From CAJBLF01 sp964463255 (GTDB lineage Bacteria > Patescibacteriota > Gracilibacteria > Absconditabacterales > Absconditicoccaceae): DNA of 17,440 bases. The position numbers and the translations under genes are program-made. The notes beneath the pieces were generated by a model, which had not been told where the DNA came from, did not search any database, and saw only the letters and a program-made list of their open reading frames with translations. Positions 8,406-17,200 of this stretch are shown piece after piece; positions within the stretch are counted from its first letter, which is position 1; each line of letters begins with the position of its first letter. The stretch lies in contig CAYXBC010000042.1 in the NCBI GenBank assembly GCA_964463255.1, forward strand, positions 1-17,440. The letters are read 5' to 3'.

Positions 8406-8548
8406 CCCTCTCTTCCAATACTTAGCACGAGGGCATGCTTAACCCTTTGATTTCACAAAGGACAAGCGCCGGAATGAGGAACACGCCATTACCAGCTATA
8501 TGGTATTCAGTATTAGTCTGGAACATAGTCCTTAGGTGGTTTTTTAGC

Positions 8549-8576
8549 TTGACATATATAATTGAATATATATAAA
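8549..8576 (+). promoter_or_regulatory. Promoter of the 8622 gene
   Basis: TTGACA (8549-8554), a 16-bp spacer and TATAAA (8571-8576) lie about 45 bp before the ATG. It shares the TAGCTTGAC context with the promoter at 9240. Confidence 0.65.
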
Positions 8577-8621
8577 GAGTAAAACAAAAAAGAGCATGAA
8601 AAATCAAAAAAAAGAGTTTAC

Positions 8622-9119
8622 ATGGTAGAAGGAGCAATCCATTACACGATCTCTACGATCGGGATACTCGCAGGAGCTGGGGGTATTGTAGGATTCATCT
8701 ATTATCGTCGTGAAAGGCGCTATCATGATCAGGCCGATCTGACGCATTTTATGATGAAATTGGCCCACGATTTCTCTACGGGGTGGAAGAAGAATCTCGA
8801 GGAAGATAAAGATATCCAGGAAATCGCTGATGCGATGAATGAGTGGATGAAAACGTCCATCGACGAGAAATTCAAGCGCTTATTGCATACCTTGCGCTAT
8901 TTCCCGGAGGAGTTGATGACGTTCACTATTAGAGATCCCATTACTCAGAGATTTGTGAAGACGATGACAGATGTTATCCATGACCTTCACAAGAAACGAA
9001 AGCGGAGACGCACTCCCGTGGAAAAACTCAATCAAAAGTTTTTCAACCAGACTCACCGGTTTGTCTTGGAAGAACTGGAAAAAAAAGAAGCCGAGCTATC
9101 GCAGGCCCAAGAGCGATAG
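8622..9119 (+). CDS. Membrane-anchored helical protein, paralogue A, unknown function
   Basis: 165 aa. An N-terminal hydrophobic segment (ISTIGILAGAGGIVGFIYY, residues about 10-28) is followed by RRERR, suggesting a membrane anchor with a cytoplasmic domain. That domain is alpha-helical and highly charged, with FKRLLHTLRYFPEELMTF, DPITQRFVKTMTDVI and a basic stretch KKRKRRR, and it ends in a Glu/Lys-rich helix. I do not recognise the family. It is paralogous to the gene at 9313 across the whole cytoplasmic region (KFxxLL..xRxFP, pxTxRFxxxMxDVI). There is no in-frame TGA; the stop is TAG 9117. It has its own promoter and terminator, so it is monocistronic. Confidence 0.8.
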   Translation: MVEGAIHYTISTIGILAGAGGIVGFIYYRRERRYHDQADLTHFMMKLAHDFSTGWKKNLEEDKDIQEIADAMNEWMKTSIDEKFKRLLHTLRYFPEELMTFTIRDPITQRFVKTMTDVIHDLHKKRKRRRTPVEKLNQKFFNQTHRFVLEELEKKEAELSQAQER

Positions 9120-9135
9120 GACTATTCAATGAATG

Positions 9136-9164
9136 AACCCTCGGGTATGTACCGGGGTTTTTTT
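9136..9164 (+). terminator. Intrinsic terminator of paralogue A
   Basis: CCC-U-CGG pairs with CCGGGG with one bulged U, followed by T7. It lies about 17 bp after the stop and is nearly the same as the terminator at 9820. Confidence 0.85.
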
Positions 9165-9177
9165 AAAATGAGAGAAA

Positions 9178-9217
9178 TAAGGACCAGTTGCCAGGGACCG
9201 GGGAACGGATTCCTATT
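9178..9217. repeat. Short GGACCAGTTGCCAGGGACCGGGG island
   Basis: A small member of the GGGACCAGG repeat family, inserted between the paralogue A terminator and the paralogue B promoter. Confidence 0.6.
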
Positions 9218-9239
9218 CCCTGTAGTCTTTAACTGTAGC

Positions 9240-9269
9240 TTGACTTATTCCTTGTAATAGGTATATACT
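9240..9269 (+). promoter_or_regulatory. Promoter of the 9313 gene
   Basis: TTGACT (9240-9245), an 18-bp spacer and TATACT (9264-9269), with the start expected near 9276. The leader is an A-rich run with a repeated AAAAAAAC motif and no Shine-Dalgarno sequence. It shares TAGCTTGAC with the promoter of paralogue A. Confidence 0.7.
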
Positions 9270-9312
9270 ATGATAGAAATAAAAAAACAAAAAAACAAAA
9301 AAATAATTCATT

Positions 9313-9798
9313 ATGATTACAATTGAAACACAAGGATACGTGATACTAGGTATCATCGTAGCCATCGTAGGCATTTCCGCATATGCGGTCTGGCTGAGCA
9401 AAAAATGCAGAAAAGACAGAGAACTTTTACGAGGATTTCTGAAATCTCTCTCAGAATCACATGAGGAAACATGGAAACTCCATACACTGTATGGGTCATC
9501 CAAATCCGAAATCGCAGAGGTCATGTACACCCATATCAAGAAGGACATGGAAAAGAAATTTAGGAAACTACTTGCAGAAATGCGTAACTTCCCTTCACGA
9601 GCATTTATGTTCTTCAGTAAAGAGCCAGCGACCAATAGATTTATAAGCATTATGTTTGATGTTATCAAAGCATCATTTGGACGATGGAAGCATGAAGGTA
9701 TATCTCTCGATGAGCTCAGTATGGATTTTATGGATGATGTCCGTGCAGCACTCAATCAGGAGCTGGAGAAGGATGAAAAAAAATATCGCCATTGATAA
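9313..9798 (+). CDS. Membrane-anchored helical protein, paralogue B, unknown function
   Basis: 161 aa with table 25. The membrane segment is VILGIIVAIVGISAYAVWL (residues about 10-28), followed by SKKCRKDR and a charged helical domain. Similarity to paralogue A runs through EIAEVMYTHIKKDMEKKFRK, LLAEMRNFPSRAFMFFSKEP, ATNRFISIMFDVI and an acidic C-terminal helix. The penultimate codon is TGA (9793), read as Gly, directly followed by TAA 9796. Under either code the protein is nearly the same, so this TGA may be neutral. It lies about 190 bp downstream of gene A with a separate promoter and terminator. The duplication appears to cover promoter, gene and terminator. No family is recognised. Confidence 0.8.
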
Positions 9799-9819
9799 GG
9801 CGATCAGGAAAATAGTCAG

Positions 9820-9848
9820 AACCCTCGGTTATATGCCGGGGTTTTTTT
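9820..9848 (+). terminator. Intrinsic terminator of paralogue B
   Basis: AACCCTCGG pairs with CCGGGGTT, with the same bulged U as the terminator at 9136, followed by a T7 run. Confidence 0.85.
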
Positions 9849-9994
9849 AAATGAGGGAAAATGGGGAACCAGTGACCAGTTGTGTAACATACTCGTGTAT
9901 CTAAAACCAAACCGGAACATAAAGCGGAACGCATATATTTTTCTAAAGGGGGTGCTTTTTGCCCTCATGGGGCACTTCTTTTAAAAAAAGAAGC

Positions 9995-10016
9995 AAAAAA
10001 AACCCTCCGAAGAGGG
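9995..10016 (-). terminator. Intrinsic terminator of the minus-strand cold-shock gene
   Basis: On the minus strand CCCTC-TTCG-GAGGG (a UUCG-type loop) is followed by T8. It lies about 35 bp beyond the TAG of the cold-shock gene. A further hairpin TGCCC/GGGCA (about 9960-9974) lies between it and the left inverted repeat. Confidence 0.8.
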
Positions 10017-10044
10017 ACGAAAACAAAGAGTGAATTTTCAATTA

Positions 10045-10088
10045 CAACAACTATTCCTTTTGTGCGATTGCAACAACTATTCCTTTTT
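10045..10088. repeat. 26-bp-offset direct repeat at the 3' end of the cold-shock gene
   Basis: CAACAACTATTCCTTTT occurs at 10045 and 10071. The offset of 26 bp is not a multiple of three, so the two copies are read in different frames, and the current stop lies in the distal copy. This suggests a recent tandem duplication that reset the C-terminus. Confidence 0.6.
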
Positions 10089-10611
10089 TGTTTGCTACAA
10101 ATTCCACTTCATCTCATTCCTTGAAATCAAAAAAATCAATATCAATACTTTTTGCTATGACATTTTTTTTATCTGAATTATTTGAAGTAATTACAATGTT
10201 TGCTAATGAAACATCTTTGTCCTTGGTAATAGTTTTAATTATTCCTTGTTTTATTGGAATAGCTTCATCGTTTACTTCGATGTATTTTACAGGTTCACCA
10301 TCTTTGTAGTCCGAACCAAAACTTTGCACATAAATATCTCTTCCCCCATCATTTGGAAGAATGAATCATTCTCATTTCATTCTATTAAAATATCTCCATG
10401 TTCCTTCATGGATAGAAAACATTTTAACTTCCAACAGTGCTTTATCAATTTCTTGTTGAGGAGAAAGTGCTTTTACAAGTGAACTTTTTGTTTTTTTTGT
10501 AATTTTTTCTGACTTCTCTGTTTTTTTATTTTTTCATTCATTAATTTTATTAATTTGATTTGTTTTTATGATGATATATTGTACAAAATAAAAGGGTTCA
10601 CAAGTAAACAA
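10051..10611 (-). CDS. Cold-shock-domain protein with N-terminal anchor and internal insertion
   Basis: The C-terminal region is a cold-shock (OB-fold, nucleic-acid-binding) domain: GTWRYFNR, RNP1-like KGEGFILPNDGG, RNP2-like DIYVQ, and the closing strands FKEGDEVEFVANKKGIVVAI. Both RNP1 glycines are TGA codons, as are two others (at 10116 and 10536, minus strand). Some 55-60 residues of Lys/Ile/Asp-rich sequence sit between RNP2 and the closing strands, where a normal CSD of about 67 aa has a short loop. Upstream the frame stays open to 10683 and encodes a hydrophobic stretch (KFVFFSILIIITLF, then FYFVQYIIIK) and a Lys-rich linker. Start is unsure: TTG 10611 is the first initiator; ATG 10422 has GGAAG upstream and would give a soluble 123-aa protein; the full hydrophobic part has no standard start and may be decayed. 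The stop is TAG at 10051-10053. Confidence 0.7.
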
Positions 10612-10783
10612 TGTAATTATAATCAGAATTGAAAAAAATACAAATTTTAGAGAGACTTTTTTTGAACAGTTGAAAAAGCAAAATTAATCGGTATTCTCTC
10701 AATAACAAATAAAGAAAAACACCCCCTTTAAAAAAGAAAAATATATGCTGATTTTATAAGATATACTCGTACGGTTACACAAC

Positions 10784-11203
10784 ACATCCAGTCTGAACAT
10801 GCAAAGAAATGCGCACGTCAGACAAGGATGAAACGTTACCAGTGATGGTTGCCAGTACTGGTCCCTAATCCCTGAGTCCCTTCCAAGAAGATATCATAAA
10901 TCAAAAAACACTTTTGTAAAGCGGAAATATTTGGTGATTTGGACAGGAAATGCTGTCAATATCACGAAGCAGCAGAAAATATTCAAAACAATAGGAACAC
11001 TGGTTTCTCTCGATAATTAGCTGTCGACATCGACAGATATATGCCAAAACATCACAAAAATGGCGTCCCGATGTCGTTGAAAAAACAGCTTCGAACAGCA
11101 TAAAAGATAGCGTTTTGACAAGCGTTTTTTTGATATAGAAAAAAGTAAAAAAACGGATCAAAACGGAGACAAATCGACGAGTAGTTTATATGGTTTTCGG
11201 TAT
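10784..11203. other. Intergenic region upstream of the giant surface protein
   Basis: No supported gene. It contains an inverted-orientation copy of the GGGACCAGG repeat family (about 10841-10890, with CCAGTACTGG at 10852-10861) and a hairpin CTGTCG/CGACAG (11021-11036). A TTGACA at 11115-11120 has no well-spaced -10 box; TATAGA at 11134 is only 13 bp away. A 73-codon table-25 frame at 10799-11020 has no recognisable content and crosses the repeat. The giant gene's frame is open from 11111 but the first ATG is 11204. Confidence 0.5.
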
Positions 11204-14200
11204 ATGGAGACGGTATTTGAAAAGCTACGCTATCACGGAACAAATGTATACAAACATGCGAAGAAGCACCACAAAAAATACTTGGTGGGGGCTGCATGAT
11301 TTTTTTGATTAGTCAAATTATTCACCTTCCTGCTTGTAGGTATAGGAGGATTTACGGCTACCCGAGCATTTCTTTTGGAGGGGTCACCAAGCATACCACA
11401 TTGCGTTTTCGTCATCAATGCAGGTGATGTTGTAACACAGTCCTCAACAGTAAAATTAGATATCGATTGCCCAGAAACGATAAGGATGAGATTTGCAGAT
11501 GCTCAGGAAGCGCTTGCATCAGCTCAACGAATGGATTTCATAAATCCCGTAGAGTGATGGAAGCTAGCTGGGCTTTCAGGCACCAATAGCGTCTACGGAG
11601 AATTTGATGATGGATCGAGTACTGTTATGGCAAATGATGATATAGAGCTTGAGCTACTACCGAGTGATTGAGTAGAAACGATGCCGCCGATAGTGCCCGA
11701 GCTAGTACCGAGTACCTGAACGAGCGAAACACAGATACCACCCGAGCTTTCAGGAGAACTACCATCAAACATATGAATTCAGATTCCATCAATAACGCAA
11801 CCAGAGCTTTCAGGAGAACTCCCATCAACTATAGGAATTCAGCTACCGCCGCCGGAGATTTTACCAGAGATACCAGTAGTTACCTGAGTGATCGAAGTCG
11901 CACCAAGGAAAGTCAGACGTTGAGAATCGTATACCATAGAGCAGCCAATCAGGGTAGATTCCGATTCACGTATCGTGTGATCGCTCACACTTTCAGGTAT
12001 ATCGAGCATCACCATCTCATGAGCAGATTGGAATGGACAGCTCTCAGCTCCACAAGTAGTGGATCATACTGACCGCAACGCTGCAGCATCACGAAAAAAA
12101 TGACTTTCCCTAAAAGATAAGATTATCCAGACCATCAAGGTGGGAGAAGAGTTAGCACAGCTCATCCCTAACAAAGGATCATACGGGGTAAGTGTCGAAG
12201 TGTTAGAGGGGAAGGTAGGGGAGCAATTTAATATCAAACAATCGCCAGATGGAGAGATCTGGAAAGATAATTTTTTGCAGAAGACATGTGTGTTGGATGT
12301 AGATCTGATGTGTAGTTTCCAAGCGAAGAGACTGGGCTATTTTGCGGTGCTACAGATATGAGCTGAGCAATTGACCTATCTCAACGATACATTTTGGGAG
12401 ACTAATCCTACAAGCGAAGCAATCATTGCCAATCTTTTCGGTGATACGAGATCTCCAAGTCTGTATACGAGCAACCGGTCCTCATGAGGAGTATGCAATC
12501 CAGCTTCTATCAATATCGAATATCTTTCACCAGCTACCTTTGATCTTACGACAACAAAAGCAAATACGATATATGTCCTAGCATCATGAGCATATAACAT
12601 TTCTACACCTATCGTGATTTCATGAGGATGTAGTGCTATTATCGGGCAAGGGAAGGTGAAGCTTTCATCAAATAATATATTGGATCATTTTATAGATATC
12701 CAAGCATCAAGGGTAATTCTGGATAATCTGAGCATCAAGGGAAATATTAAGAATCAGCAATCGATATTTGGAATCTTAGCGGATAATCAGAAAGATATCA
12801 CGTTCAATAATCTGGAGATATTCAATGTGTACGATGCAATCAAGCTATCGCATACGGAAAATATACTCCTGAGTAATTCCAAGATACTCAATGTAAATAG
12901 AGGTATCAACCTTGAAGAAGCACAAAACACGATTTTGGATTCGATGTTGGTATTTAATGATACGGAAGGATTGATAGTGCAGTGATCAGAGAGGATAGCT
13001 ATCAACAACTCGCAATTTTTCAACAATAATGCATCACTGGAGATAAACAATTCTACCTGAACCATCATCAACAATAGTGCGATATATTCGAGTAAGACAT
13101 GATTGGCGATAATGCAATCCAATGACACAATCCTTAATAATATCAGTATGTACAATAACGATCAGATAGCACAAATTTCCTGATCAAATATCAACTATCA
13201 GGGAGTATTGAAAATATTTGCCAATTCCTGAGAGAACGATGTGGCGGGATATGGTATCCAAGGAGGGAAGAAGAGTAAGAAGAGTGGATATGATTTTATG
13301 AAAGGAACGATAGAGACGAGAAATATCAGCTGAAATCTCTGTAGTCGGTCATCAAATCTTGAGTATACTATAGACGGTATAGTAGGTGAGGTAACATTAC
13401 AAAAAAATTCTGTATCAATGGCTTGCGATAGAAGATGAAGAATAGCAATCGGAATGATTACAGAAGTAATATGATATATATATTGAGCCAACGTACCAGC
13501 ACAGGCGCCTACGGTATTGTATAAAGATAAGACCAATATTGTAGCTTCGAATGAAGGATACGATACATGATTATCGTTAGGGAAGATGGAAAGTGAGATG
13601 CCTACGAAGGTGATGTTGCCGTCTCAAGCGGATAGTAAATCCATAGAAGCGCAGTTGAGCGATAGCGGAAAGTTCAAACGCACAAAAGATGGGAAGACAT
13701 TAGAATGATCATCGGCACTAGATCTCTCGAAATCGAGAGGTAAATTATTGGTACCTATAGTCCACACGTCAGATGCAGCAGTACAGACAGACAAAATAAG
13801 TGTCAGGTATCCAGCAGGAACAATTATAAAATCAAGAGGTAAGAACTATACATGAACGATCAAAACCCCTACCTACGAGAAAGCAGGGGATGTAATAAAA
13901 CAATCTAGTGTGATGTATACGGGTTTGGATATTATTTCATTAGGAGACAATAGTAATTCGATAACCTTTGAGGATGAAAACGGAAACACTACAGAAGTGG
14001 AAGTAGAAGTAGAAGCACCAAGATGAAGGACGTATGCAGGCAACAAGCAGCACTTATTATATTCAGAAGATAATGGTATGACGTGGAAAGAATTTGGTAC
14101 GATACCAGTCATTGATTTATGAAATGGAAAGAAATGAATCAAGTTCAAGACTAGCCACTTTACGCAATATGTAAATGGAGGCAGCTGGTTCGATACCCTA

Positions 14201-17200
14201 TGGCCAATAAATGAACAACGAGTACCAACATCCTATACTGTCCGCCGGAATGGATATTTTTATCAATCCGCAGTTTTAAACAGGGTAAGACTTGATGATG
14301 GTGATATTGTTAGTTATTTATCTGGTACAACAAACGTGCAATACTATACCTATAGTCAGGGATATCCACCTGCTGCAACAGTTTCCTGGGATCAGGCATT
14401 TCGGTATGTAGAAGCAGAAGATATATATGATGGAAAGCGGAATAGTAGTGCCACTGTAGAAAATTTTAATATAGACATTAATAATCCAACAGTAAGTTTT
14501 TGAGGATCGACTCCAGCATCATGAAGTACGCAGACAGCGAGTTTTAATGTGTATTTCACGGACAGTGATACTACATCACCCATAGGACCGTGTTATTATA
14601 CTGTATATGACAACTGAACCAGTAGATGAACAACTTCTAGGACATGTAATAGTTCTGTATCAGTTACGGTAGGAGCTTGATGATGCGCAACCAATTGAGC
14701 CAATACATGCCGTGTAACGACCTATAATCAAGATGCTGCCTGAAATCAGTCGACCACTATAGATAGATATTTCACTATTGCACCAGCAGATTCCACGCCA
14801 CCTACCGTGAATCCTGCATATATAAGTGCAAATGGATGAGCGACTTATGGAAATTATTTCAAATGATCGATATTTGTTAGTGCTACCGGTTCAGATAATG
14901 TAGGAATAGTCAATGGCTATTTTAATTCTTGATTATCTAGTTGGTCGACAGCATTTGGTGTTTGAGGCATTCCTACAAATACAACTTTTAATTATGGTAT
15001 AGCTCCATGAAAAAGTATCACTGTAGCTTTTGCTGGGGAAGATGCTGCTGGTAATCGCTGAACCTGAACTGCTACAACATATACCTATGATGCGACCGCA
15101 CCGGCGGAAAACGCATTTCTCGTCAATGGATCAAGTAATGCAATAGTATCAGGAGGATCATTTAACGTATCACTGTCATCGCTATGATGAACAGAAGCAT
15201 GAGTAGGATTATCGCAGATGCAGTTTAGTTGTGACAATGCCAATTATACAACTCCACAGACCTATGCGACGACAGCGACATTCAATGTAACGGGAGCAGC
15301 TGGAGCAGGATGTTCGACTACGCAATGAACGAGATATGTCTATTTCAAATTAAGTGATTGGTTGGCGAACACATGAAATTCATATTGATTGTGATTTCTA
15401 TATGACAGTATTGCACCGACAGTGACTCAGGTGACAGCGGTACCTAGCCCTACCAACGACAACACCCCGAATTATACATTCGCCAGCAATTCAACAGGAA
15501 CGATAATATATGGAGGAAGTTGTAGCTCAGCGACGACGACGGTGACGACATCAGGAAACAATACTATCTCTTTCAATACCTTATCGGATGCGACCTACAG
15601 CAATTGTACAATTACGGTGAGGGATATCGCAGCAAACACAAGCACGCCATTGAGTGTAAATACATTTACGGTAGATAGTACGCTACCGGTAATAGGAGCT
15701 ATCAGTATGACCGCGGCGTGATGAACAGTATACTGAACATTTTTTAAGTGATCTATAAACTTACAGGCCTCAGCGACCGATGCATCAAACTCGATTTCAT
15801 GTTGGTATACAACCAACGGATCACGAGCAAGTTCAACAGCAGGATGACGATCTGCAAACACATGTTCTGGATCTTCGATTTCTCCAGGAGCAACTATCAC
15901 GGCGAATTTCAAGTGATCAGATCCTTCCAATAATACATGATATGGAACGACAGGAACATTTACCTATGATGTAACGGTGCCAGCATTTTCAAGCAAGACA
16001 AGCTTTCCTGCCCAATGGTATAGTGGAGGTAATCTACCTTATTCTGCATTTTACTATAACGATGTATGAGTATGACCAACAACACCAACATTGGTTACCT
16101 GATGTACAATTACTACGGAATGAGCGGCAGCTACATGTAATTTTGCAAGTGTAAATGTCTGTGATTATCTAGGCAACTGTAATACCGCAGGTGTGACCTC
16201 AAATGGTGCGCAAGTAGATTTGACACTGCCATATATAGTACAAAAGACAACATATACAGCGAATCGATATAGTGGAACACAAATATCCACATGGCAGTAT
16301 GCCGATGCATTAGCAGGATTAGCTTCAGTTTCAGGAACCTGATGTACAATTAGTACGGAATCAGCCACATCGACCTGTAACATAACACCGACCGTTATAG
16401 ATGCTGCATGAAATAGAACCTGAGCGACGCAGACATCTAATTCTATCAAATTGGATACGACGAAACCAGTTACGTCATTCATCTCAGGAACAACCCAGAA
16501 TTGAACATTTAGTCTGTCTATTACAGATTCAGACGCATTATCATTGGTAGCATCATGTTATGTGAGAATTCTGAGCGGAACGACGGTGACATCATGATGG
16601 ACGGCAAGAACGTGTGGAGCTACGATAACCGTACCAGCTGCCACTTATTGTCCAGCCAACGGAACGAACAATTGTACGGTAGTAGCATATTCGATAGATA
16701 ATGTGGGAAATACTTCAACATTTGCAACATGATCCTTTTCTATGAGTTACGTTATTACTCCACCGACGGTGACGACGTGATATATCTATTCATGAATAGT
16801 TTGAACAAACGGGACAATAGGATATTATAAATGAGTGATAGATATCAGTGGAAGTGTGAGCGAGACGGTAGCGTTAGCTACCTGAACATGCAAGTATACG
16901 ACATGAGCATCATGGCTAACTGCTGCATATTTATGAACGAGTATGGCAGGCTATTGCTACGCAACATGATTGAACTTTACGACGACCTTGAATATCAGAT
17001 TCAGTATCCAGAATCTGGCCTGACTATTGACGACGTGAGCGACAGGTACCTACGTGTATGATGGTGTCTGACCGAGTGCACTGAGTCTGACAGCACCAAC
17101 GAGTGGGCAGTACTTAGGTACGTGAACGGTAGCATTACAACGGTGATCAGGAACGGATGCGGGTATAGGGATGAGCGGATATGTATATCAAGTATCGACA

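Larger units (their letters stand above)
9879..10783. mobile_element. Unit bounded by long imperfect inverted repeats, carrying one gene
   Basis: The left arm (9879-9954) starts GTTGTGTAAC, passes GCATATATTTTTCT and ends AAAGGGGGTG. The right arm (10720-10783), read on the other strand, starts GTTGTGTAAC and has the same GCATATATTTTTCT and AAAGGGGGTG blocks in the same order. Indels make the arms 76 and 64 bp. Between them are one minus-strand gene and its terminator. No transposase is present, and I see no convincing target-site duplication. Best explanation: a non-autonomous transposon-like unit with a passenger gene; an ancient inverted duplication is the alternative. Confidence 0.55.

Noticed and set aside
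8108..8428. Repetitive minus- and plus-strand ORFs across the 48-bp array
   Set aside because: They stay open only because the period is divisible by three; there is no start context, and one overlaps the SLH gene.
10799..11020. 73-codon table-25 ORF upstream of the giant gene
   Set aside because: It crosses the inverted repeat island, has no domain-like content and no promoter or terminator of its own.
11668..12072. 134-codon ORF in another frame of the giant gene
   Set aside because: Arg/Ser-rich out-of-frame shadow of the Pro-rich stalk; the main frame is open with TGA=Gly.
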